18,045 nucleotides of DNA. Origin: an uncultured Phocaeicola sp. Lineage in GTDB: Bacteria > Bacteroidota > Bacteroidia > Bacteroidales > Bacteroidaceae. Every line of letters begins with the position of its first letter. Within the stretch, counting starts at the first letter, position 1. Where the stretch lies: positions 1-18,045 of the forward strand of contig CAPAOL010000055.1 of assembly GCA_948579315.1 (NCBI GenBank). Reading direction: 5' to 3'. Both the position numbers and the translations under genes were made by a program. The notes under the pieces were generated by a model. It saw only the letters and a program-made list of their open reading frames with translations, had not been told where the DNA came from and made no database searches. Below are positions 5,952 through 13,747 of this stretch, piece by piece.

Positions 5952-8900
5952 CTATTTCAGTGGGCTGCCTTTATGAATCTTGGGCGGATATTGGAACGTA
6001 TGTACGCGGCTTCCTGCATACGGAACATTCATAGCGCGCGTGATAGCTCCTGTATCTCCCTTATCGTTCTTCACAAATTCTTCGAACGAATACTCTTCGC
6101 CTGCATACTTCTTGATGCGTTTTACGATAGACTCGCGGCTGATGGCGCTGTGATATGGAATGTTGTTATTCATACAACTGGTCTGTTCCGAACGGAATAC
6201 GCCACGGCTATGCATGAATCCACCTTCGTAGATGTCTACTCGGTCACTGTAACGTTCGTCGAATATCAGATGGCTCCAAGGAACTTCGTGCATTTTGCCT
6301 GTCAGTGAGAGGTTGTCATACCAGCCATTGGATTTGGCGCTGTTTAATGCGCTTGTGTGTTCGCAGCAACTACATGGACAGAAATCGATAAACGCATTGT
6401 GGTAGATATATTCATCGCCCAGTTTACCGAATCCGTGTCCACCGGCTTCGTGCTGAATGAGTCCGCGTGCATCATATGGATAGTCGTCGGTACTCATGGG
6501 ACAGAAGGCGAGAGCGGAACCGTCGCTCCACATTTCACAGATGCCACCGTAGTCGGTAGAGTTAGGAATCATGATAAGTAACGTCTGATTCAGATTCTCT
6601 TTAGTCACAGCTGGAATCTGTAGTGCATAGTTAAAAACAGCTTCGTGATTACATTTTAAACCTACGCCACCTGTAAAAGTGGTTTCAAATTTAGTATAAC
6701 GAATGGTATTGACGGTGCCTATGCCGCTTTCGAGTGAGACAGGAATGGCTGTATGTACATTGAAATAATCACGATAAGTAGTGTAAGGTTCGATAGCGAA
6801 GAAATGTTCTATCTGTTTCTGTATGGTCTCCATGTAATCGCCTTTAGCGATGTCTTTGGCATTGTATCCGTCACCCAAAAATACAAGGTTGATACCACCG
6901 TTCTTTCCTTTGGTAGCCTTTTGCAAAGTGATGATTTCGTCTTCACTGTACTTATAGTCATATTGAGAGACGGAACATTTAGTAGTATAATCCTTGTCTT
7001 TCAGCCTGAATATGATTTCTCCATTACGTCCTTCGGTAGTACCTTTGGGCATTTCGTCAATGGTTAAGGTCAATTCTGTTTTTTTAGATCCACTCGTTGA
7101 GGATAGACTACACCAGTCAGGTATACTTTCTACTTCCCAATCACCTTCTGCGTTCAATATCAGATTACGTGTGCAGTGGGTATTGAGGGCATTGGCAAGA
7201 GCGGGGCGACAGATTAATTCATGATGAGCACCTATACGCTTAAATTCATTCCAACCTACTGCTGTCTGATAGTCTGCAACAGCGGATTCAGGCACTTCAA
7301 CGGTGAAGTTATCTTTAGCAACTCCGTTGAAAGCACTAGTAAACATGTATGGAGGGATAGTGCTTTGGCATACGATGGAACCAATACCAAAACAGTTTTC
7401 AAATGCACTGCTTCCAATATTTTCTATACTTTTGGGAAAAATGATACCTTCTAATGACTTACAATAATAGAATGCGGATGAACCGATAGATATGACATTG
7501 TTGGGTATCTCTAAAATTCCAGAGATGCGTTGATTATAAAGGAATGCTCCATTATTAATTACTTCTAATTTTGAGGGAAGTTTAAGTTTGCCAGAAAAAT
7601 TGCAAGTTTCAAATGCATATTCACCTATAATTACTAAATTCTTTGGTAAAATTAGTTCACCTTTAAAGGGACATTGGGTGAAAGCAAATGATTCTATTGA
7701 AGTAATACCATCGTGTAGATTTAGCGTACCGTTGAGTCCGTGACAATAAGCAAAAGCGCTCTCTTTTATCTCAGTAATAGTTTGCGGTATGGTTATAGAG
7801 CCTGAAAGAGATATGCAATTATAAAAAGCGTGTGAACCTAAATATGATAATTTGTCGGGTAAATGAAGTTCTCCATATAAATTGGAACAACTAAAGAAAG
7901 CACGTTCCCCTATAGATTTTAAATTAGAAGGAAGTATAAGTTCGCATGTAAAAGAACATTCCCCAAAAGTTTGAGCACCTATTGATTCTAATGTAGAAGG
8001 CAAATGTAAAGAGCCGGTTAGAGATTTACAAAGATAAAATGCAGAGGAGCCGATTTCTTTTACTCCTTCTGGAATGTATAAGGATCCTATCAAAGAACTA
8101 CTTTCAAATGCACCGTTTCCTATTTTAGTCAGTTTTTCAGGTAGTACCAAATGCATGAGAGTTTTTTTTCCACTCATTGCATCACTAGGGATTTCATTCT
8201 CTTTATGATATTCATAAGTATCCCCTTTGATCTTCACTTCTTTCAAATTCAGTGACTGTAATCGGCTCATCTCATCCCTCATAAAATAGAAATCTTCCGC
8301 ATTAATCTCCCCCGTAATCTTCAAATTTTGCAATTGCGTATAATCCTTATTCGCCGCCATGATACACTCTTTCAACGTCCCCACCTCTTCCACATGAATC
8401 ACAATATACTCTTTGGCGGTAGCTTCATGCGAAGCCATATCATTCTCCCATGCCGTAATAGATTCATCAATGAGTTTAAACTCATACTGTCCGCTTGCTT
8501 CCTTCTTATTCACCTGAATAGTGAAGTTGTGCATCTTCCCGGCTATGTACGTAAATGCTTCTTCCTTCTTAAACGTATAAGGCATTCCATCTACCGTAAT
8601 ACTGAAAAGCACTTTTCCTGCTTCCACAGTCTGTGGCACCACAATGGCGCGGAATTCATTGTCTTTGCGGAATGGGATAGTCCCTGTTTTGGCAACTTCG
8701 CCTGTAGCAGTCACATTACCCGTGGCGAGGTCAATCACCGAACTACGCTTGGTGTTCAGAACCAGTACTTGTTTCTCCAGTTCTATCCATGCTCCTTCAG
8801 CGAATCCCTCGCCTTCTTTCAAGGTAATGCGGGCATTACTCATCTTGTGCCGCAATGGCAGCCGGATTATTTTTTCCGTAGGTGCTACGTCCGCTGCCTT

Positions 8901-9380
8901 TCCCCAAAGGAAGTCACTTGCTTCGTAACTTCCCATTTCATCCCCATTATTTTTCGTTTGATCTTTTTGTACTTCAAATGCATACGCGTTTACATCCGTC
9001 GGCGAGGCGTACGGGTAATATCCATAGATATCAATATGTGTCCGGTCGTCCTTCCAGTAGACATCGTAGGCAGAGTTCCACTTATAGGCCGCTTCATCAA
9101 AAGTGTGTGGTACATTCGTTCCCCGGTTACCGTTGTTTGCCAATGTTCCCGGTGTGTTTCCGTTGTAGTCAACGATATATACGCCCATGATGTCGCCATC
9201 GCAGAAACCATTGTCATTGACACGGGTCACTGCCACCTGGTCTATTTCTCCCGACAGGGATATGACATTAGAATCCTGTCCCCGTGAGACGCCTTCCGTT
9301 ATTTTATTGTCGTTGCACGACATAAGTACCAATGCCGATACAGCACTGAATACTATATATTTATGCCATTCTTTTCTCAT
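5952..9380 (-). CDS. fimbrillin-LRR-BACON-M64 metallopeptidase fusion lipoprotein
   Basis: This is a large lipoprotein of 1142 residues (lipobox LMSC, Cys22). Domains in order: a fimbrillin/Mfa-like module at about 35-300 (YYPYASP, DQT, YEASDFLWG, LPLRHKMSNARITL); a pre-LRR beta module at about 330-405; eleven BspA-type LRRs at about 407-680 with the pattern LPxxLxxIGxxAFxxC; a BACON-like domain at about 724-808 (SIPDWCSLSSTSG, ending CSVSQ); and an M64 (IgA-peptidase family) catalytic domain from about 825 to the end. The catalytic signature is HEAGGHGFGKLGDEY at 977-991, followed by GWYDN, PWSHLI, YEGG and RGVFRSE. A Cys cluster sits at 1001-1006. It presumably cleaves host or bacterial proteins at the cell surface; the substrate is unknown. 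It starts 13 bases after the first fimbrillin gene. I prefer the ATG at 9380, which gives a proper signal peptide, over 9413. The LRR part is AT-richer than the rest. Confidence 0.85.
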   Translation of the reverse strand: MRKEWHKYIVFSAVSALVLMSCNDNKITEGVSRGQDSNVISLSGEIDQVAVTRVNDNGFCDGDIMGVYIVDYNGNTPGTLANNGNRGTNVPHTFDEAAYKWNSAYDVYWKDDRTHIDIYGYYPYASPTDVNAYAFEVQKDQTKNNGDEMGSYEASDFLWGKAADVAPTEKIIRLPLRHKMSNARITLKEGEGFAEGAWIELEKQVLVLNTKRSSVIDLATGNVTATGEVAKTGTIPFRKDNEFRAIVVPQTVEAGKVLFSITVDGMPYTFKKEEAFTYIAGKMHNFTIQVNKKEASGQYEFKLIDESITAWENDMASHEATAKEYIVIHVEEVGTLKECIMAANKDYTQLQNLKITGEINAEDFYFMRDEMSRLQSLNLKEVKIKGDTYEYHKENEIPSDAMSGKKTLMHLVLPEKLTKIGNGAFESSSLIGSLYIPEGVKEIGSSAFYLCKSLTGSLHLPSTLESIGAQTFGECSFTCELILPSNLKSIGERAFFSCSNLYGELHLPDKLSYLGSHAFYNCISLSGSITIPQTITEIKESAFAYCHGLNGTLNLHDGITSIESFAFTQCPFKGELILPKNLVIIGEYAFETCNFSGKLKLPSKLEVINNGAFLYNQRISGILEIPNNVISIGSSAFYYCKSLEGIIFPKSIENIGSSAFENCFGIGSIVCQSTIPPYMFTSAFNGVAKDNFTVEVPESAVADYQTAVGWNEFKRIGAHHELICRPALANALNTHCTRNLILNAEGDWEVESIPDWCSLSSTSGSKKTELTLTIDEMPKGTTEGRNGEIIFRLKDKDYTTKCSVSQYDYKYSEDEIITLQKATKGKNGGINLVFLGDGYNAKDIAKGDYMETIQKQIEHFFAIEPYTTYRDYFNVHTAIPVSLESGIGTVNTIRYTKFETTFTGGVGLKCNHEAVFNYALQIPAVTKENLNQTLLIMIPNSTDYGGICEMWSDGSALAFCPMSTDDYPYDARGLIQHEAGGHGFGKLGDEYIYHNAFIDFCPCSCCEHTSALNSAKSNGWYDNLSLTGKMHEVPWSHLIFDERYSDRVDIYEGGFMHSRGVFRSEQTSCMNNNIPYHSAISRESIVKRIKKYAGEEYSFEEFVKNDKGDTGAITRAMNVPYAGSRVHTFQYPPKIHKGSPLK

Positions 9381-9393
9381 ACGTATGTCTGTT

Positions 9394-10332
9394 TTATTCG
9401 GCCACGCCACCATTATCTATATCGTCATCTTCCCAAGCCCCAATGCCGACATTGATGCCATTGCTAGTCTTGCTCACAGTCACGGAGAAAGTATGCCTTT
9501 TTCCTCCGACGAAAGTAAATTCCTTGTTGAGATTGAAGTCTCTGCCATCAATATTGACAGTGATGAAATTATCTCCCGAAGCTGTTTGAGGTACAACCAA
9601 AGCTTTGCACGAACGGTTATTTCCGTTTTCGAGCGGAAGAATTGTTTTGGCTGTTCCCGTTGCCGTAGCTGTGCCGTTGGTGAGGTTGACAGTGGCTCCG
9701 GTCTTTATTCCGTTCATCTTTACGCTTATGGTCGATTGTGCCAGAATTTCGTCTGTGAATCCGTTGCCAGCCTTCACGTTGATAACTGCACAACTGAAAA
9801 TATGCTTGGTCGTAATGCTGACAGCATCTTCCGTGGGTGCCACTCCCGAAGTCTTGCCGTACAGGAATTCACTTGCCTTGTAAGCCTGTTCGGTAGACTG
9901 ATCTTCTTTCACGGAGAAAGAATGTGCGGAAATATCCGATGGTGTAGCATACGGAAAATAACAGTAGAAATCCGCTTGGGTGTTTTCATCTTTCCAAAAG
10001 ATTTCTTTGTCCGGTGACCATGTACCGTTGCTGCCGTACGTGAATCTCATGTTATTCACATGATTGCCGTTGTTTTGCAATGTTCCCGGTGTTGTGCCGT
10101 TGTAGTTCACGACATACAATCCGATTTTGTCCTGGCTCTCATAGCCCCAGTCAGTAATGCGAGTATGAACGCTTTCATCTGCGTTGACACTTGCATTACT
10201 TGCTACACAATTCAATGTGATGGGAATCTGTTTTACAGGTACTTCAGGTATCTTTATTTGCTCCTCTTCCCCTGATGAACAAGCACTTAATAGTGCTAAA
10301 AGACAACTTCCCCCTAATAGATGCAATTTCAT
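9394..10332 (-). CDS. fimbrillin family lipoprotein, first gene of operon
   Basis: This 312-residue surface lipoprotein has a signal peptide ending at Leu-Ser-Ala-Cys18 and a strongly acidic +2 to +7 region (CSSGEEEQ), the best surface-export signal in the window. The fimbrillin-like signature follows the same order as in its neighbours: IGLYVVNYNG, YFPYATPSD, VKEDQST, YKASEFLYGK, SITTKHIFSCAVINV, and a closing FTFVGGKRHTFSVTVSK segment. Its N-terminal half is clearly paralogous to the N-terminal module of the M64 fusion protein encoded next (shared NYNGTTPGTL/DYNGNTPGTL and VAPTE phrases), so the pair probably arose by duplication. It leads the operon behind a recognisable promoter. As a fimbrillin-family member it may polymerise or anchor a surface filament, but no polymerisation motif can be confirmed by eye. 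Confidence 0.85.
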   Translation of the reverse strand: MKLHLLGGSCLLALLSACSSGEEEQIKIPEVPVKQIPITLNCVASNASVNADESVHTRITDWGYESQDKIGLYVVNYNGTTPGTLQNNGNHVNNMRFTYGSNGTWSPDKEIFWKDENTQADFYCYFPYATPSDISAHSFSVKEDQSTEQAYKASEFLYGKTSGVAPTEDAVSITTKHIFSCAVINVKAGNGFTDEILAQSTISVKMNGIKTGATVNLTNGTATATGTAKTILPLENGNNRSCKALVVPQTASGDNFITVNIDGRDFNLNKEFTFVGGKRHTFSVTVSKTSNGINVGIGAWEDDDIDNGGVAE

Positions 10333-10359
10333 AATGATTAGTTTTTTTTATGTTTACTG

Positions 10360-10391
10360 CAAAGGTAGGAGGTTGTTTTATTCAAATCAAG
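10360..10391 (-). promoter_or_regulatory. promoter of the fimbrillin operon
   Basis: On the minus strand the -7 box is TACCTTTG (10360-10367), a full match to TAnnTTTG. A CTTG at 10388-10391, 20 bases further upstream, serves as a 3-of-4 match to the -33 TTTG. The start codon at 10332 is 27 bases downstream of the -7 box. Confidence 0.7.
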
Positions 10392-10410
10392 TTCATAATG
10401 GTTCATAAGG
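10391..10410. promoter_or_regulatory. two tandem 10-base repeats, likely regulator site
   Basis: The plus strand shows gttcataatg directly followed by gttcataagg, a tandem repeat of one helical turn differing at one position. It abuts the -33 box of the fimbrillin operon on its upstream side, the usual place for an activator that contacts RNA polymerase. The binding protein cannot be identified from the window. Confidence 0.5.
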
Positions 10411-10419
10411 AATAAATTT

Positions 10420-11751
10420 TTAAATCTTCTTTTTCTGCCAGTTTCCTTTCTTCATATACCAATAGCAGAACATCAGTGTGAAAATGCCGTATACACATTC
10501 CGTCGTCCAGGCAAAAGCGACGTCCATCCGCAGGTACATAATGAAATATGCAGAGTATGTGATATAGATAGCCAGTACACAAAGTTCCATAGCCAATGCG
10601 GTTCGCGTATTTCCCGTACCTGATACCGATTGGAAATACACATTGGCAGGCACCAGCACCAGATAGGCAGAGCATAGTACCCACAGTGAAGGTACGGATG
10701 CCGCCCTTAAATCCGGGATGTCTGTATAAATGCGCAGAATCAGATCCGGGAATAAGCAGAAAAACACCAGGATGGGCAATACAAAGATATATCCGATACG
10801 GATATGCTGTTTGATAGTTCCCCGTACACAATCCTGTTCGCCTGCACCGATCAGGTTACTTACCAGCGAACCGCAGGTGGAAGCAAATGCCATTGCAATC
10901 ATAAACGGTATCCCCGACACGTTGCGGATGATGTTGGCAATCGCCAATGACCGCTCTCCTAAATGCTCTACAAACAGGAAGAACATGAACCAGGTAGACA
11001 AAGAAACGAAATTCTGAATCATTGTCCACACAGAAACATTCAGTATGCGTTTCAGTGTTTTCCCATGGAATTTGGGCAATATGTTCAACGCATATTTCTT
11101 GCAGTCAATTCGTTTCCAGGTATAGATGATGAAGAAAATCACCGATACCATTTCAGCCAGTGACGAGCCGATGGCAGCGCCGGCAATTCCCAGTTGCGGG
11201 AAACCGAATTTACCGAAGATCAGGATATAGTTGAATACCACGTTCGAAAACACCATCACAATAGAGTTTAGTGTCAGTGTTTTGGTTTGTGTCGTACCTA
11301 CAAAGAAGGCGCGGAACATGACCATGATAAAAGAGAAGAAGAACCCGTATACACGCCAGTGAATATAACTTTCGGCTGCATCGTAAATGTGAGGAGACGA
11401 AATGATATTCTTCAAGATATGTGGTGAGAATACAATGGAGAATGTGAATAAAATCACTGCCATGGCAAGTAGGAAATAAATGCCCTGATAGAAAATCGGT
11501 CCGATTTCCTTGTAGTTTCCTTCTCCGTTGCGGCGGGCGATTAAGATCTGTGCGCCGATGCTGAAACCGAATGCCATCATAAAGATGGCGAGATAATATA
11601 CCCCTGCGATAGCAGAAGCACCCAGCTCAATTTCTCCTACACGTCCTAGGAAGGCCGTGTCCGTCATGCCGATCATTTGTTCCATAATCAGACTGATCAG
11701 GATAGGGAAGGTGATCGTCCAGATTTGTTTATACGAATATTTAGTTTTCAT
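10420..11751 (-). CDS. MATE family efflux transporter
   Basis: This 443-residue inner-membrane protein has the twelve hydrophobic segments and two-lobe layout of MATE (multidrug and toxin extrusion) transporters, which export cationic drugs or metabolites in exchange for Na+ or H+. The N-terminal signature 'LIMEQMIGMTDTAFLGRVGEIELGASAI' is characteristic, as is FGFSIGAQILIARRNGEG after the second helix; the second lobe has the matching LAIANIIRNVSGIPFMIAMAFAS and LIGAGEQDCVRG. The start at 11751 was chosen over the upstream ATG at 11790 because that extension falls in a terminator-like hairpin and adds no family residues; AATATAATAAG precedes the chosen ATG. It follows yidC with an 84-base gap that holds the hairpin, so it may be only partly co-transcribed. 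Substrate unknown. Confidence 0.92.
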   Translation of the reverse strand: MKTKYSYKQIWTITFPILISLIMEQMIGMTDTAFLGRVGEIELGASAIAGVYYLAIFMMAFGFSIGAQILIARRNGEGNYKEIGPIFYQGIYFLLAMAVILFTFSIVFSPHILKNIISSPHIYDAAESYIHWRVYGFFFSFIMVMFRAFFVGTTQTKTLTLNSIVMVFSNVVFNYILIFGKFGFPQLGIAGAAIGSSLAEMVSVIFFIIYTWKRIDCKKYALNILPKFHGKTLKRILNVSVWTMIQNFVSLSTWFMFFLFVEHLGERSLAIANIIRNVSGIPFMIAMAFASTCGSLVSNLIGAGEQDCVRGTIKQHIRIGYIFVLPILVFFCLFPDLILRIYTDIPDLRAASVPSLWVLCSAYLVLVPANVYFQSVSGTGNTRTALAMELCVLAIYITYSAYFIMYLRMDVAFAWTTECVYGIFTLMFCYWYMKKGNWQKKKI

Positions 11752-11771
11752 CTTATTATATTGTTTAGCGA

Positions 11772-11811
11772 AAGAAAGCCGGGCAACCAAAGTAGGGTGT
11801 CCGGCTTTCTT
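11772..11811 (-). terminator. hairpin between yidC and MATE gene
   Basis: The arms aagaaagccgg (11772-11782) and ccggctttctt (11801-11811) pair perfectly over 11 bases, and further pairs extend into the loop. On the minus strand the stem is followed by a short interrupted T run (CTTTCTTTCG). It lies 25 bases past the yidC stop, and about 20 bases before the MATE start, so it probably ends or attenuates the pyrG-yidC transcript. Confidence 0.65.
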
Positions 11812-11835
11812 AGAATATGATTCAGGAATAATTCC

Positions 11836-13689
11836 TTATTTTTTATTCTGTCTTTGCTGTTGCAGTAGCTCTTGTTGCTTTTGCATCGCTTCCAGGCGGG
11901 CAGCAAATCCGGTCTTTTTCATTTGTTTCGGGTCCTTCTTTTTCGCTTCAAGAATAGCCAGCAATTTAGTTTCGTCGGTTGTTTTGCGAAGCAGAATCAT
12001 AGTACCCACGCTAATCAGCGTTGACACGAAGTAGTAATAGTTCAAACCTGACGGATAGTCGTTCAAGACAAACAAGAACATAATCGGCATCAGATACATC
12101 ATCCATTTCATTGCCGCCATTTGTGGCTGTGCTCCGTTATCCTGCATAGACATCGAGTACTTCGTGTTCAAGATGTTTGTCAATGTCATCAGCAAGCAGA
12201 ACAAGCTAAGGTGGTTGCCAAGGAACGGGATATGGAACGGGAATGTGATGATGGCGTCATAAGTAGAAAGGTCGTCCGCCCATAAGAAACTTTGTTGACG
12301 CAGCTCGATAGCACTCGGCACGAACATGAACAAAGCCATCAGGATAGGGAACTGCAATAACATCGGCAGACAGCCGCCCATCGGGCTTACCCCGTACTGG
12401 CTGTAAAGGCTCATCACCTCCTGCTGTTTCTTCATTGCATCTTCCTGCTTCGGATATTTCTTGCTGATTTCGTCAATTTTCGGTTTCAATACACGCATCT
12501 TGGCAGAAGACATGTACGTTTTCCAGGTAGCCGGATAAACCACGACTTTCACCATGATGGTCAGAATCAACAGTACGATACCCATGCTCAATCCCCAACC
12601 GGATAACCAGTCGAATACGTTGATTGTGATAAACTGGTTGATCCAGCGAATCAACGGCCAGCCCAGATAAACTAGTCTGTGAAGTTCCCATTTCTCGTCG
12701 CGACCTTTATCCAACGCTTTCAGCGTCTTAAAGTGGTTCGGACCGAAATAGAAATACATCTCTGTCGGTTCTTTGCCCGTCGGATCAAAGAAAGTATTCA
12801 TTTCAGCAGAATAATCTTTGATATATCCGCTTCCTTGCTGCTCCATTTTTGACTTTACGGAAACCTTGTCGAAATCCTGTTCAGCAATAAATACAGAAGA
12901 GAAGAACTGATTTTTGAAAGCTATCCAGTCGATACGTCCCGGCAAATTCTGGCTGTCATCTTTGGCAGCAGATAAGTTGTCTACATTGTCGCCTGTTACT
13001 TTATAAGTCAGTTCCGACAGACGGTTCTCATAAGTGAATCCCTTTTCTAGTTGGCGGGCGCGTTGTGACCAGTCGATGTCTACATACTTAGTGCTTGCCA
13101 ACTTGTCTTCCATGCCTGTTGCTTTGATTTCAAAGTTCATCAGGTAGCTATCCGGTTTCAGCGTATAGATGAAATCGATATAGCTTGCGCTATCTGCAAC
13201 CAGACGCATGGTAACACTGCTGTCCGTCTTGTTTACAGCTTCAAAGAAATAATCTTTGGTCTGGATGGCTCCTGCTTTGTTGTAGAAGTTGAAGTTCATC
13301 GAAGCATCGTCACCGTCGAACAACATGATCGGCGTCTTTTTGTCCTGTGCCATATAATCCTTCAGCATGGCTGAATAGACACGTCCGCCCTTGGTTGCGA
13401 AAGTAATTTCCGCTACATTATTTTGGATACTGATTTTAGAGTCACTCCCATGCAAGGCGTTGAAAAACAAAGATGTAGAATCGGCTGTCGATGCAACTCC
13501 CTTTTGGCTGTTGGCCAGCGCAGCTTCCGTTTTCGCCTTCAGCGCTTCCTCCTGCTGCTGTACTACGGCAATAGAGTCATAGTATCTTTTTTGTGCAGCT
13601 ATCTGTTCTTCGCTTGGACGGCTCAAATAGCTGAATCCTACCAATAATATGCCTATTAGAACGAGACCTGTGATGGTGTTTTTATCCAT
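11836..13689 (-). CDS. yidC: membrane protein insertase YidC
   Basis: YidC inserts and folds proteins in the inner membrane, alone or with SecYEG. The 617-residue length and layout fit the Gram-negative form. There is an N-terminal signal-anchor helix at about 6-24 (TITGLVLIGILLVGFSYL), then a large periplasmic P1 domain at about 80-340 (VAEITFATKGGRVYSAMLKDYM near its start). Then come the conserved five-helix insertase core (about 350-560) and a Gln/Lys-rich basic tail. The core carries YPATWKTYMSSAKMRVLKPK and YGVSPMGGCLPMLLQFPILMALF, which align with the E. coli core around YTSMAKMRMLQPKI and NPLGGCFPLLIQMPIFLAL. The positive groove residue that is Arg366 in E. coli appears here as Lys381 (MVKVVVYP). 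The gene follows pyrG by 58 bases with no promoter box between them, so the two are probably co-transcribed. Confidence 0.97.
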   Translation of the reverse strand: MDKNTITGLVLIGILLVGFSYLSRPSEEQIAAQKRYYDSIAVVQQQEEALKAKTEAALANSQKGVASTADSTSLFFNALHGSDSKISIQNNVAEITFATKGGRVYSAMLKDYMAQDKKTPIMLFDGDDASMNFNFYNKAGAIQTKDYFFEAVNKTDSSVTMRLVADSASYIDFIYTLKPDSYLMNFEIKATGMEDKLASTKYVDIDWSQRARQLEKGFTYENRLSELTYKVTGDNVDNLSAAKDDSQNLPGRIDWIAFKNQFFSSVFIAEQDFDKVSVKSKMEQQGSGYIKDYSAEMNTFFDPTGKEPTEMYFYFGPNHFKTLKALDKGRDEKWELHRLVYLGWPLIRWINQFITINVFDWLSGWGLSMGIVLLILTIMVKVVVYPATWKTYMSSAKMRVLKPKIDEISKKYPKQEDAMKKQQEVMSLYSQYGVSPMGGCLPMLLQFPILMALFMFVPSAIELRQQSFLWADDLSTYDAIITFPFHIPFLGNHLSLFCLLMTLTNILNTKYSMSMQDNGAQPQMAAMKWMMYLMPIMFLFVLNDYPSGLNYYYFVSTLISVGTMILLRKTTDETKLLAILEAKKKDPKQMKKTGFAARLEAMQKQQELLQQQRQNKK

Positions 13690-13747
13690 TCTTATTTTAA
13701 TTACAAATTATATAAATTACAAACTACCGGTTGTTTACCACGTATCG

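Noticed and set aside
7380..8130. Tandem DNA repeats or a CRISPR-like array in the LRR block
   Set aside because: The ~69-base periodicity is that of the coding LRR unit; units are diverged at DNA level and no conserved repeat with unique spacers exists.
8328..9287. Plus-strand open frame of 319 codons opposite the M64 fusion gene
   Set aside because: It lies wholly antisense to a gene with clear domain signatures, has no family features, and its composition is that expected of a shadow frame.
11788..11795. Separate promoter for the MATE gene inside the hairpin loop (CTACTTTG on the minus strand)
   Set aside because: It lacks one spacer base of the TAnnTTTG box and has no -33 partner, so it is not good enough to call.
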